The notes beneath the pieces were generated by a model. The model did no database searches. It saw only the letters and a list, made by a program, of their open reading frames with translations, and had not been told where the DNA came from. Made by a program: the position numbers and the translations under genes. Of a stretch of DNA of 8,352 bases, positions 1 through 4,519 are shown in pieces (position 1 is the stretch's first letter; every line of letters begins with the position of its first letter). The DNA is from Candidatus Kaiserbacteria bacterium. GTDB lineage: Bacteria > Patescibacteriota > Minisyncoccia > Phycocordibacterales > UBA12088. The stretch lies in the NCBI GenBank assembly GCA_007116405.1, contig SKIN01000022.1:1-8352 (forward strand), in the 5' to 3' direction.

Positions 1-19
1 GTAATACGTAGTGATGCAT

Positions 20-25
20 TATAAC
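20..25 (+). promoter_or_regulatory. Candidate -10 box for tRNA-Val
   Basis: TATAAC lies 12 nt before the first base of tRNA-Val, a reasonable distance for a -10 element. A -35 box at the usual 17-bp spacing would straddle the window start and cannot be checked. Confidence 0.4.
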
Positions 26-37
26 AAGGGGACTGAT

Positions 38-110
38 GCGCGGTTAGCTCAGTTGGTAGAGCGCCTCGTTTACACCGAGGATGTCGGGGGTTCGAGTCCC
101 TCACCGCGCA
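38..110 (+). tRNA. tRNA-Val (anticodon UAC)
   Basis: A full cloverleaf can be folded. The acceptor stem GCGCGGT (38-44) pairs with ACCGCGC (103-109), with discriminator A110. The D-arm carries GCTC at 47-50. The anticodon stem 64-68/76-80 encloses a 7-nt loop with TAC at 71-73, which reads GUN/GUA valine codons. The T-stem 86-90/98-102 (one G-T pair) holds the canonical TTCGAGT loop. The 73-nt body has no encoded CCA (CAC follows), so CCA must be added after transcription. The 3' end is repeated 158 bp downstream. Confidence 0.96.
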
Positions 111-121
111 CACAAAGCGAA
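98..121 (+). repeat. Direct repeat, copy 1 (tRNA-Val 3' end plus flank)
   Basis: A 24-nt exact repeat starts in the 3' half of the tRNA-Val T-stem, runs through the acceptor 3' strand and continues about 11 nt past the gene. The second copy is at 256-279. The similarity extends loosely on both sides: CGAG precedes each copy (one T is missing in copy 2), and AACATGTC follows at 147-154 and 300-307. This is the geometry of a tRNA attachment site or a decayed tandem tRNA duplication. Confidence 0.9.
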
Positions 122-255
122 TCCAGCTCACTTTTTGTGTGTTGCGAACATGTCTAGATTGTATCGATAGCTCATTATCTCACTTTGCCAAAAAGTGAGG
201 CTGCGACGGGCAGGAGGCACTTAGCGAGGTACGAGCTTAGTGACCTCACGCCGAG

Positions 256-279
256 CCCTCACCGCGCACACAAAGCGAA
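256..279 (+). repeat. Direct repeat, copy 2 (orphan tRNA-Val 3' tail)
   Basis: This is identical over 24 nt to 98-121. It contains the T-stem 3' strand, the acceptor 3' strand and the discriminator base of tRNA-Val. No matching 5' tRNA half precedes it, so it is not a second functional tRNA. Confidence 0.9.
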
Positions 280-332
280 GCGTCGTGTGTGCGACACAAG
301 AACATGTCACCTGGCATGTGACCTGTTACTCA

Positions 333-341
333 TGGTACAGT
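333..341 (+). promoter_or_regulatory. Extended -10 promoter of acylphosphatase gene
   Basis: TGG followed by TACAGT (336-341) forms an extended -10 that ends 6 nt before the ATG at 348. The same nine bases occur in the rplS promoter, where a good -35 is present. Here no good -35 is visible at 16-18 bp. Transcription would begin at or next to the ATG, implying a leaderless mRNA. Confidence 0.5.
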
Positions 342-347
342 ACCTCC

Positions 348-617
348 ATGACAGAATTACATTGCATTGTTTCCGGTCGGGTGCAGGGCGTCTCGTTCCG
401 GGACTTCATACGCAGCATTGCGATCGAACTTGGCATAAACGGGTATGCGAAGAATCTTTCTGACGGCTCCGTCGAGGTCGTGGCACAAGGTGAATTGCAG
501 ATACTCAAGGTACTGATGAATCATATATACACCGGCCCTCCCGGGTCTCACGTAGTTCAGGTGGCCGACGAGTGGGGACCTATTTCTGAGGAGTACACAA
601 GCTTCGATGCGCTGTAG
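348..617 (+). CDS. acyP: Acylphosphatase
   Basis: The predicted 89-aa cytoplasmic enzyme hydrolyses the carboxyl-phosphate bond of acyl phosphates. The family signature is clear: residues 10-18 read GRVQGVSFR, giving the phosphate-binding loop and catalytic Arg18. Residues 35-43 (KNLSDGSVE) supply catalytic Asn36 and the following conserved turn. Length matches the family's usual 90 or so residues, although the last strand, normally ending in IRY-like residues, is replaced by a short SFDAL end. I chose the ATG at 348 because it yields the family-typical N-terminus and lies directly below an extended -10; the frame stays open upstream to 240, but that part codes nothing family-like. The stop is 6 nt before uppS, suggesting co-transcription. 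No Shine-Dalgarno site is visible. Confidence 0.93.
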   Translation: MTELHCIVSGRVQGVSFRDFIRSIAIELGINGYAKNLSDGSVEVVAQGELQILKVLMNHIYTGPPGSHVVQVADEWGPISEEYTSFDAL

Positions 618-623
618 GTATCT

Positions 624-1316
624 ATGTCCGAGACACCGACACCCACACCACCACACTGTATCGGCCTTATCATGGACGGCAATCGTCGCTGGGCCCGTGA
701 ACAGGGTCTTTCCTCGCTCGAGGGCCACAAGGTGGGGTATGACAAGCTGAAAGAGGTCACCGATTGGTGTAAAGAACGTGACGTTCACCACTTGGTGGTC
801 TACGCATTCTCAACTGAGAACTGGAACCGCTCAAAAGAAGAGGTCGACCACTTACTCGACCTGATACGTTTGTTGCTGCGGGAAGTCCGCGAGCGGTCAG
901 ACCCGACCGAGGCGGTACACATCGTTGGTGACATCGCTCGTTTTCCCGACGACATTCAAGAGGACATTACGGCAATGCACGCCGCACATGCGCCGGATGC
1001 CACGTATCACCTATGGGTCGCCGCAAGCTACGGGGGTAGGGCGGAGATCATCGCAGTGGTCAACACGTTGGCGCAGCAGGGCACGGGGCCATACCGGGAG
1101 GAGGATATCTCCAATGCTCTCTGGACCTCTGGGATGCCAGACCCCGATCTCATTGTACGCACCGGAGGCAACCACCGCCTCTCGAACTTTTTGCCTTGGC
1201 AGAGTGTCTACAGCGAATTGTATTTCACTGACACGCATTGGCCGGCTCTCACCAAAGATGAATTTCTCGGCTTTCTTGACCGCTTCAATACAGAACAAAG
1301 GAACTTTGGCGTTTGA
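624..1316 (+). CDS. uppS: Undecaprenyl diphosphate synthase (cis-prenyltransferase)
   Basis: This 230-aa enzyme condenses isopentenyl diphosphate onto farnesyl diphosphate to make the C55 lipid carrier used for peptidoglycan and surface glycans. All family motifs appear in order: MDGNRRWA at 17-24 with catalytic Asp18; GHKVG at 34-38; AFSTENWNR at 61-69; an ASYGGR block in the middle; RTGG-HRLSNF at 179-189; and YSELYFTD at 196-203, whose Glu198 corresponds to the Mg-binding Glu213 of the E. coli enzyme. One deviation: the usual Glu of RTGGEHR is Asn183. The length is normal for the family. The gene starts 6 nt after acyP, ends in TGA (so TGA is a stop here) and is followed 34 nt later by the pseudouridine synthase gene. 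The ribosome-binding site is weak. Confidence 0.97.
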   Translation: MSETPTPTPPHCIGLIMDGNRRWAREQGLSSLEGHKVGYDKLKEVTDWCKERDVHHLVVYAFSTENWNRSKEEVDHLLDLIRLLLREVRERSDPTEAVHIVGDIARFPDDIQEDITAMHAAHAPDATYHLWVAASYGGRAEIIAVVNTLAQQGTGPYREEDISNALWTSGMPDPDLIVRTGGNHRLSNFLPWQSVYSELYFTDTHWPALTKDEFLGFLDRFNTEQRNFGV

Positions 1317-1350
1317 TACGCCTTGGCTGAGGAGCAGGAGCGAACAGGTC

Positions 1351-2079
1351 ATGGATGACATCGATATACTCTACGAAGACGAACACATGCTCGTGGTCAA
1401 CAAGCCGGCGGGTCTTGCGGTGCACGAGGACGGCAGGAGCACCGACCCCGTACTTACCGACTGGGTGCGCAAGGAACGACCTGGCATGATCGGTGTGGGG
1501 GAACATATGATGCTGCAGAACGGGGTATCAATAGACCGGCCGGGAGTGGTGCACCGTCTCGATAGAGATACTTCCGGTGTCATAGTGCTTGCAAAGACAC
1601 AGGAAGCATTCCTTGCGCTCAAAGCACAGTTCCACGATCGAACCACCGAAAAGTTGTATCACGCCATAGTGTGGGGAGAGCTTCGAGAACCTACCGGCAC
1701 CATCGACAGACCTATTGGACGATCAAAGAAGGATTTTCGTCTGTGGACGACCGGTCCTGCAACAGGCAAGAAAGTTCGCTCCGCAACAACACGCTACATG
1801 GTCATAGTGGCGGGGAAGGGCTTCTCGTATATCGCTGTTGAACCGAAGACAGGCAGGACCCATCAGATACGAGTCCATATGAAGGCCATCGGCCACCCCG
1901 TCGTATGCGACCTGCGCTACGCACCAAAGAAAGGGTGTGCGCTTGGTCTGTCTCGTCTCGCACTCCATGCACGGTCCATCAGCCTCATACATCCCACAGG
2001 GGAACAAATGACCTTCGAAGCTCCGGTGCCGGAAGTGTTTCTTAAAGCACGCGCGACACTGGAGGGGGCATCGGGATAG
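1351..2079 (+). CDS. RluA-family RNA pseudouridine synthase
   Basis: This 242-aa enzyme isomerises specific uridines in rRNA or tRNA to pseudouridine. Residues 68-76 read HRLDRDTSG, the RluA/RluD active-site motif with catalytic Asp71. Other family blocks are [11 protein letters not shown] (15-25), the KLYHAIVWG strand, and the [13 protein letters not shown]-binding motif near the end. There is no N-terminal S4 domain: the protein begins directly with the catalytic fold, as in RluA-like rather than typical RluD enzymes, so the target cannot be assigned. ATG 1351 is preferred because it sits just before the first family strand, with GGAGCAGGAG 10-20 nt upstream; the open frame continues upstream through uppS in another frame and is not coding there. 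A TTG near 1306 is a less likely alternative. Confidence 0.93.
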   Translation: MDDIDILYEDEHMLVVNKPAGLAVHEDGRSTDPVLTDWVRKERPGMIGVGEHMMLQNGVSIDRPGVVHRLDRDTSGVIVLAKTQEAFLALKAQFHDRTTEKLYHAIVWGELREPTGTIDRPIGRSKKDFRLWTTGPATGKKVRSATTRYMVIVAGKGFSYIAVEPKTGRTHQIRVHMKAIGHPVVCDLRYAPKKGCALGLSRLALHARSISLIHPTGEQMTFEAPVPEVFLKARATLEGASG

Positions 2080-2081
2080 AT

Positions 2082-2110
2082 TTGACTCACGTCCACCCAT
2101 CTGGTACAGT
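2082..2110 (+). promoter_or_regulatory. Sigma70-type promoter of rplS
   Basis: TTGACT (2082-2087), an exact 17-bp spacer and TACAGT (2105-2110), with a TGG extended -10. It starts two bases after the stop of the pseudouridine synthase gene. The -10 ends 10 nt before the rplS ATG, so the transcript has at most about 4 nt of leader. Confidence 0.8.
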
Positions 2111-2120
2111 ACTGCGCACT

Positions 2121-2705
2121 ATGTCAGCACAAGAAGTCATTTCCCCCGTCAACGTGAAAGCACGCAGAGAGCTTGGTATACAGCCGGGCGATACTGTTCG
2201 GGTGATGCAAAAGATCCAGGAAAAGGGCAAGACCCGCCTACAGGCGTTTGAGGGTTTGGTGATATCCATTAAGCACGGCAGGCAAGCAGGTGGCACGTTC
2301 ACGGTTCGTAAGGTTGCAAGCGGCGTCGGTGTGGAGAAGACCTTCCCACTGTACAGTCCCCTCATCGACCAGATAGAGATAGTGAAGCGCACCAAGGTCC
2401 GTCGCGCCAAGCTCTATTACATACGAGAGAAAGCAAGCAAGGAGATCCGACGTTCGATGCGCAACGCCTACATGGTCGGAGATTCCATAGAGTCTGATAT
2501 CAAGGAGAAGGAACAGGAAGCAAAGGCGGCAGAGGAGGCTGAACAAAGGAAAGCTGAAGAGGCGGAAGCGGCCGCAAAGGCAAAGGAGGAAGAAGAAAAG
2601 AAGAAGCAGGAAGAGGAAGCGGCGAAGGAAGCAAAAGCGGAGCCCGAAGCGGCAAAGGAAGGATCCGCCGAAGCACCTGCTGAGGAGACTGAGGAAAAGA
2701 AATAA
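2121..2705 (+). CDS. rplS: 50S ribosomal protein L19 (bL19) with charged C-terminal extension
   Basis: bL19 sits at the 30S-50S interface. Residues 1-115 are a standard L19: PGDTVRV at 22-28, QAFEGLVIS at 41-49, [13 protein letters not shown] at 60-72, and the [10 protein letters not shown] block at 94-103. Family members normally stop near residue 115-120. Here a tail from about residue 125 to 194 is built almost only of Glu, Ala and Lys and is predicted helical or disordered; it is encoded by a purine-rich stretch at about 2490-2700. ATG 2121 is chosen because it gives the family N-terminus and lies just below a strong promoter; an in-frame TTG at 2082 is inside the -35 box. There is no Shine-Dalgarno site. 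A terminator follows 10 nt after the stop, making this a monocistronic unit. Confidence 0.96.
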   Translation: MSAQEVISPVNVKARRELGIQPGDTVRVMQKIQEKGKTRLQAFEGLVISIKHGRQAGGTFTVRKVASGVGVEKTFPLYSPLIDQIEIVKRTKVRRAKLYYIREKASKEIRRSMRNAYMVGDSIESDIKEKEQEAKAAEEAEQRKAEEAEAAAKAKEEEEKKKQEEEAAKEAKAEPEAAKEGSAEAPAEETEEKK

Positions 2706-2715
2706 CACACACCGT

Positions 2716-2744
2716 AACACCCGCCACAAGGCGGGTGTTGCATT
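2716..2744 (+). terminator. Terminator of rplS
   Basis: A perfect 10-bp stem (2716-2725 with 2730-2739), GC-rich, with a 4-nt ACAA loop, is followed by a weak T-run (GCATTT). It lies just after the rplS stop. Confidence 0.85.
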
Positions 2745-2762
2745 TGGTACCGATACGTTCTG

Positions 2763-2791
2763 TGGACAAAAGCTCCGTTACTCTGTATTAT
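2763..2791 (+). promoter_or_regulatory. Promoter of the tRNA-Leu/tRNA-His unit
   Basis: TGGACA (2763-2768), an exact 17-bp spacer and TATTAT (2786-2791). The predicted start is near 2798, about 6 nt before mature tRNA-Leu, so both tRNAs would come from one short precursor. Confidence 0.75.
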
Positions 2792-2803
2792 CTATGCCTG
2801 AAT

Positions 2804-2887
2804 GCGCGAGTGGTGAAATTGGTATACACGCTACCTTGAGGTGGTAGTGGCCGCAAGGCCGTGGAGGTTCAAGTCCTCTCTCGCGCA
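2804..2887 (+). tRNA. tRNA-Leu (anticodon GAG)
   Basis: This is a class II tRNA. The acceptor stem GCGCGAG (2804-2810) pairs with CTCGCGC (2880-2886), discriminator A2887. The anticodon stem 2831-2835/2843-2847 frames a loop with GAG at 2838-2840, reading CUC/CUU. The long variable arm has a GGCC/GGCC stem (2849-2852/2857-2860) with a GCAA loop. The T-stem 2863-2867/2875-2879 carries TTCAAGT. The genome encodes CC then G after the discriminator, so CCA is not fully encoded. Confidence 0.96.
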
Positions 2888-2903
2888 CCGGTTCGTGATA
2901 CAT

Positions 2904-2980
2904 GGTGGCTGTAGCTCAGTTGGTAGAGCCCTCGGTTGTGGTCCGAGTTGTCGCAGGTTCGAGCCCTGTCAGCCACCCCA
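2904..2980 (+). tRNA. tRNA-His (anticodon GUG), CCA encoded
   Basis: The acceptor 2905-2911 pairs with 2970-2976. G2904 is the G-1 identity base and faces discriminator C2977, the histidine-specific G-1:C73 pair. The anticodon stem 2931-2935/2943-2947 encloses GTG at 2938-2940. The T-arm contains GGTTCGAGCC. CCA is encoded at 2978-2980, unlike the two other tRNAs in the window. The gene lies 16 nt after tRNA-Leu and probably shares its transcript. Confidence 0.96.
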
Positions 2981-3021
2981 AAACAAACATCGCGCAATGT
3001 CTTGCGCGATGTTTGTTTTGG
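2978..3021 (+). terminator. Strong terminator after tRNA-His (20-bp perfect hairpin)
   Basis: 2978-2997 is perfectly complementary to 3002-3021 around a TGTC loop. The descending arm is T-rich (TGTTTGTTTTGG) and the ascending arm A-rich, so it can act in both directions. The stem starts with the CCA of tRNA-His, so hairpin and mature tRNA end overlap. Confidence 0.85.
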
Positions 3022-3119
3022 TAAGAAAAGGTCAGGAATCAAGGACAGTAGATCTCTCCTATCACAAGAGAAGGAAGGACTCGGTGACTCGTGACCGCAA
3101 CCTGCTGTCACCCCAGAAC

Positions 3120-3142
3120 AAAGCCCCTGCCGGGGCTTTTGT
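3120..3142 (+). terminator. Terminator-like hairpin
   Basis: An 8-bp perfect stem AAAGCCCC/GGGGCTTT (3120-3127/3132-3139) with a TGCC loop, flanked by A-rich sequence on the left and TTGTG on the right, so it could stop transcription from either side. It belongs to no recognised gene. Confidence 0.7.
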
Positions 3143-3173
3143 GTTATCCACATGCTTCCTGCGCAGCAGGGGC

Positions 3174-3201
3174 TTGCATTCAAAAATGGGTGGTATATAC
3201 T
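3174..3201 (+). promoter_or_regulatory. Promoter for the candidate small RNA
   Basis: TTGCAT (3174-3179), a 16-bp spacer and TATACT (3196-3201). The predicted start is near 3208. No open reading frame begins soon after it; a terminator follows about 100 nt downstream. Confidence 0.6.
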
Positions 3202-3207
3202 CCTAGG

Positions 3208-3308
3208 TAGTTCTTTCATTTTTTCGCCGGCCACATGGCCACACCTGTTCTTTTGCCCCTCACGGGGCGCACATTCCAAGACCCTTGCATGCAAGGGTCT
3301 TTTCTTTT
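3208..3308 (+). ncRNA. Candidate structured small RNA of about 100 nt
   Basis: I do not recognise a family. The case rests on architecture: a good promoter just upstream, three consecutive hairpins and a rho-independent terminator. The hairpins are GGCC/GGCC with an ACAT loop (3229-3240), GCCCC/GGGGC with a TCAC loop (3255-3268), and the terminator (3278-3301). A T-rich single-stranded stretch (3211-3224) precedes the first hairpin. There is no SRP RNA, 6S or tmRNA signature. It could instead be an attenuated leader for the small membrane-protein genes downstream. Start and end are inferred from the promoter and terminator. Confidence 0.4.
3278..3308 (+). terminator. Strong rho-independent terminator
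   Basis: AAGACCCTT (3278-3286) pairs perfectly with AAGGGTCTT (3293-3301); the GCATGC loop can extend the stem. It is followed by TTTCTTTT (to 3308). This is the best-formed terminator in the window. Confidence 0.85.
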
Positions 3309-3332
3309 GCGCAACACGAATACGTGCATAAG

Positions 3333-3352
3333 AAAAACCCGCTCATTGCGGG
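3333..3352 (-). terminator. Minus-strand terminator-like hairpin
   Basis: CCCGC (3338-3342) pairs with GCGGG (3348-3352) across a 5-nt loop. The run of five A at 3333-3337 becomes a T-tract on the minus strand, so the element would end leftward transcription. No minus-strand gene is recognised to its right. Confidence 0.4.
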
Positions 3353-3365
3353 CGAGGGGGCTTCT

Positions 3366-3605
3366 TTGGCCGTGCAAGATTACTGCAATGACCCCAAGAA
3401 TAGGACACCTCCGATCAAGAGCGAAAAGCTCATTGTAGCTATCATGATGTTGGTCACTATTATTGATTTCATGGTATTAGTGGTATTCGCGGCATCACTC
3501 GTTACGACGTCGCCACCACGACACTCTTACAGTGTGACCACTTCCGACTCAGAACTCTCTAGGGTACAATGGAGGGGTTATGCAGGAGGCACACACAGAA
3601 GCTGA
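3366..3605 (+). CDS. Doubtful small single-TM protein
   Basis: Not recognised. From TTG 3366 the frame encodes 79 aa with one long hydrophobic segment at about 23-46 (IVAIMMLV...VFAASLV), preceded by KSEK and followed by a polar Ser/Thr-rich tail. That is the layout of a short single-pass membrane protein. The start is uncertain: TTG 3366 has GAGGGGG five nt upstream, GTG 3372 is next, and ATG 3444 would cut into the membrane segment. The frame continues upstream into the terminator at 3278-3308, where it cannot be coding. It overlaps the next gene by 26 nt. The hydrophobic run may be chance, so this is a low-confidence call. Confidence 0.35.
   Translation: MAVQDYCNDPKNRTPPIKSEKLIVAIMMLVTIIDFMVLVVFAASLVTTSPPRHSYSVTTSDSELSRVQWRGYAGGTHRS
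3565..3570 (+). promoter_or_regulatory. Candidate -10 box before the 52-aa gene
   Basis: TACAAT ends 9 nt before the ATG at 3580. No good -35 lies at 17 bp (TTCCGA only). If used, transcription would start within the GGAGGGG motif, so promoter and Shine-Dalgarno readings of this site conflict. Confidence 0.3.
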
Positions 3606-3738
3606 GCATGTGCGAGAGGAGTCCGCTGACCCGAACGCACCTCACCGAGAGGCCCCCCAACGTATCATTGTTGGCGTCGGCGCTGTAGTGGTCCTGTGTG
3701 TCATTGGTCTTATGCTCTGGTTCATGATTCGCGGGTAG
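3580..3738 (+). CDS. Small single-pass membrane protein, 52 aa
   Basis: Not a recognised family. The 52-aa product has an acidic, polar N-terminal part (about 1-27, rich in Glu, Ala and His) and one membrane span at about 29-50 (IIVGVGAVVVLCVIGLMLWFMI), ending in Arg-Gly. It is preceded by GGAGGGG four to five nt before the ATG, one of the few good Shine-Dalgarno sites in the window. The stop is TAG at 3736-3738, 54 nt before the DsbA-like gene. Its position suggests an envelope role alongside the DsbA- and TlpA-like genes, but that is inference from context. The clear ribosome-binding site and complete TM segment make it more likely real than the frame overlapping its start. Confidence 0.6.
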   Translation: MQEAHTEAEHVREESADPNAPHREAPQRIIVGVGAVVVLCVIGLMLWFMIRG

Positions 3739-3792
3739 TCCGCGTCTAAAGGACAAGATGCAGTTGTTACTCATTCATTCACTATATTTAGT

Positions 3793-4515
3793 ATGTCAGA
3801 AGAAACTACCACAACGAACAACGCCTCCAACCCATACTTGGTGCCGGGCGCCATCGTGGTCGCGGGAGCATTCATTGCACTCGCAGTGTTCATGTCGGGT
3901 GGGGATAGCGTTGAACCAGAGCCAGACAATTCGCTTGCCAGCAGGGTGGCCGTTGATCCAAGTGAGGTTGCGCAAGTCCTGTTACCAGTATCAGAAGCAG
4001 ATCACATCCGTGGTCCTCGTACTGCGGACATTATATTCATCGAGTACTCGGACTTCCGTTGCGGCTTCTGTGGTGTCTTCCATACCACGATGAAAAGTAT
4101 TCTGGAGCGGTTCGACGGGCGAGTCGCGTGGGTCTACCGACACGCACCATTTCAGCCCGGAGGCAGGGAAGCAGCGATAGCGAGTGAGTGTGTTGCTGAG
4201 CTTGCCGGCCCGGAGGCCTTCTGGGACTACACTGACCGCGCCATGGCGGACCAAAGGTCTCTCACGCCGGCATGGCACACAGCTACTGCGGTGAGCTTGG
4301 GAATACCGGCAGAAACGTTCGCCGAGTGTATTGTCTCAGGTCGTCATGATGCCACGATCGCCGCCCATACGAGAAACTTGCAGGAGCTCGGCGGCAGGGG
4401 TACGCCCTTCACCACACTTCTCGTTAGTGACGGCAGCACCAGGCGATTCGCAGGCGCAGAGCCACTAGGAGAGGTTGTTGGTTTGGTAGAGAAGGTTCTC
4501 TCCTCCCTCGACTAG
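3793..4515 (+). CDS. Membrane-anchored DsbA-family thiol:disulfide oxidoreductase
   Basis: This 240-aa protein has a short polar N-terminus, one membrane anchor at about 15-34, an acidic linker and an extracytoplasmic DsbA-like thioredoxin domain (about 60-240). Residues 78-93 contain the IIFIEYSDFRC strand leading into the active site CGFC (Cys90, Cys93). The conserved cis-proline is Pro205 in GRGTPF. Two further cysteines, Cys133 and Cys179, sit where many DsbA-like proteins of this Thioredoxin_4 type carry a second pair. The role is probably oxidation or isomerisation of disulfides in exported proteins. No convincing Shine-Dalgarno site is visible upstream. The TlpA-like gene follows after 4 nt, so the two are almost certainly co-transcribed and may work together. 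Confidence 0.92.
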   Translation: MSEETTTTNNASNPYLVPGAIVVAGAFIALAVFMSGGDSVEPEPDNSLASRVAVDPSEVAQVLLPVSEADHIRGPRTADIIFIEYSDFRCGFCGVFHTTMKSILERFDGRVAWVYRHAPFQPGGREAAIASECVAELAGPEAFWDYTDRAMADQRSLTPAWHTATAVSLGIPAETFAECIVSGRHDATIAAHTRNLQELGGRGTPFTTLLVSDGSTRRFAGAEPLGEVVGLVEKVLSSLD

Positions 4516-4519
4516 TACC

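Larger units (their letters stand above)
111..347 (+). other. Non-coding stretch after tRNA-Val with hairpins and tRNA-tail repeat
   Basis: No credible coding sequence occurs between tRNA-Val and the acylphosphatase gene. Visible structure: CACACAAA at 109-116 can pair with TTTGTGTG at 134-141; CTCACTTT at 179-186 pairs with AAAGTGAG at 192-199 around a 5-nt loop; GAGGT at 226-230 pairs with ACCTC at 243-247, and GTGAGG at 195-200 can compete through CCTCAC at 244-249. None has a convincing T-tract, so a clean tRNA terminator is not evident. The second tRNA-tail copy lies at 256-279. Confidence 0.6.
3022..3365 (+). other. Gene-free stretch: tandem hairpins, a promoter and a candidate RNA
   Basis: About 340 nt without a credible protein gene. 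From left to right it holds about 100 nt with no recognised feature, a bidirectional-looking terminator hairpin (3120-3140), a small CCTGC/GCAGG hairpin (3158-3170), a promoter (3174-3201), a hairpin-rich block ending in a strong terminator (3208-3308), and a hairpin whose T-tract is on the minus strand (3333-3352). Open frames crossing it are interrupted by or run through these hairpins and lack family-like content. Confidence 0.6.

Noticed and set aside
185..463. 92-aa plus-strand frame after tRNA-Val
   Set aside because: It passes through the tRNA-tail repeat and the acylphosphatase start in the wrong frame, with no start signal and arbitrary composition.
925..1350. Upstream extension of the pseudouridine synthase frame
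   Set aside because: This part lies within uppS in another frame and has no family similarity; the conserved protein begins at 1351.
2238..2729. Long minus-strand open frame rich in Leu and Phe
   Set aside because: It is the complement of rplS, and its composition mirrors the Glu/Ala/Lys tail codons; there is no start signal or family match.
3022..3119. Possible small SRP RNA, because GGTCAGGA and GGAAGGA occur here
   Set aside because: The two pieces are about 40 nt apart and do not form the conserved SRP domain IV internal loop and tetraloop.
2869..3294. Minus-strand open frame across tRNA-Leu, tRNA-His and the terminators
   Set aside because: It is antisense to two clear tRNAs and several hairpins; such frames are a common annotation artefact over tRNA genes.
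3235..3438. 67-aa plus-strand frame over the candidate RNA
   Set aside because: It crosses the strong terminator hairpin and has no ribosome-binding site or domain-like features.
3764..3790. Promoter for the DsbA-like gene (TTGTTA with TATATT or TATTTA)
   Set aside because: Spacers are only 13-15 bp and the -10 would place the transcription start at or beyond the ATG.
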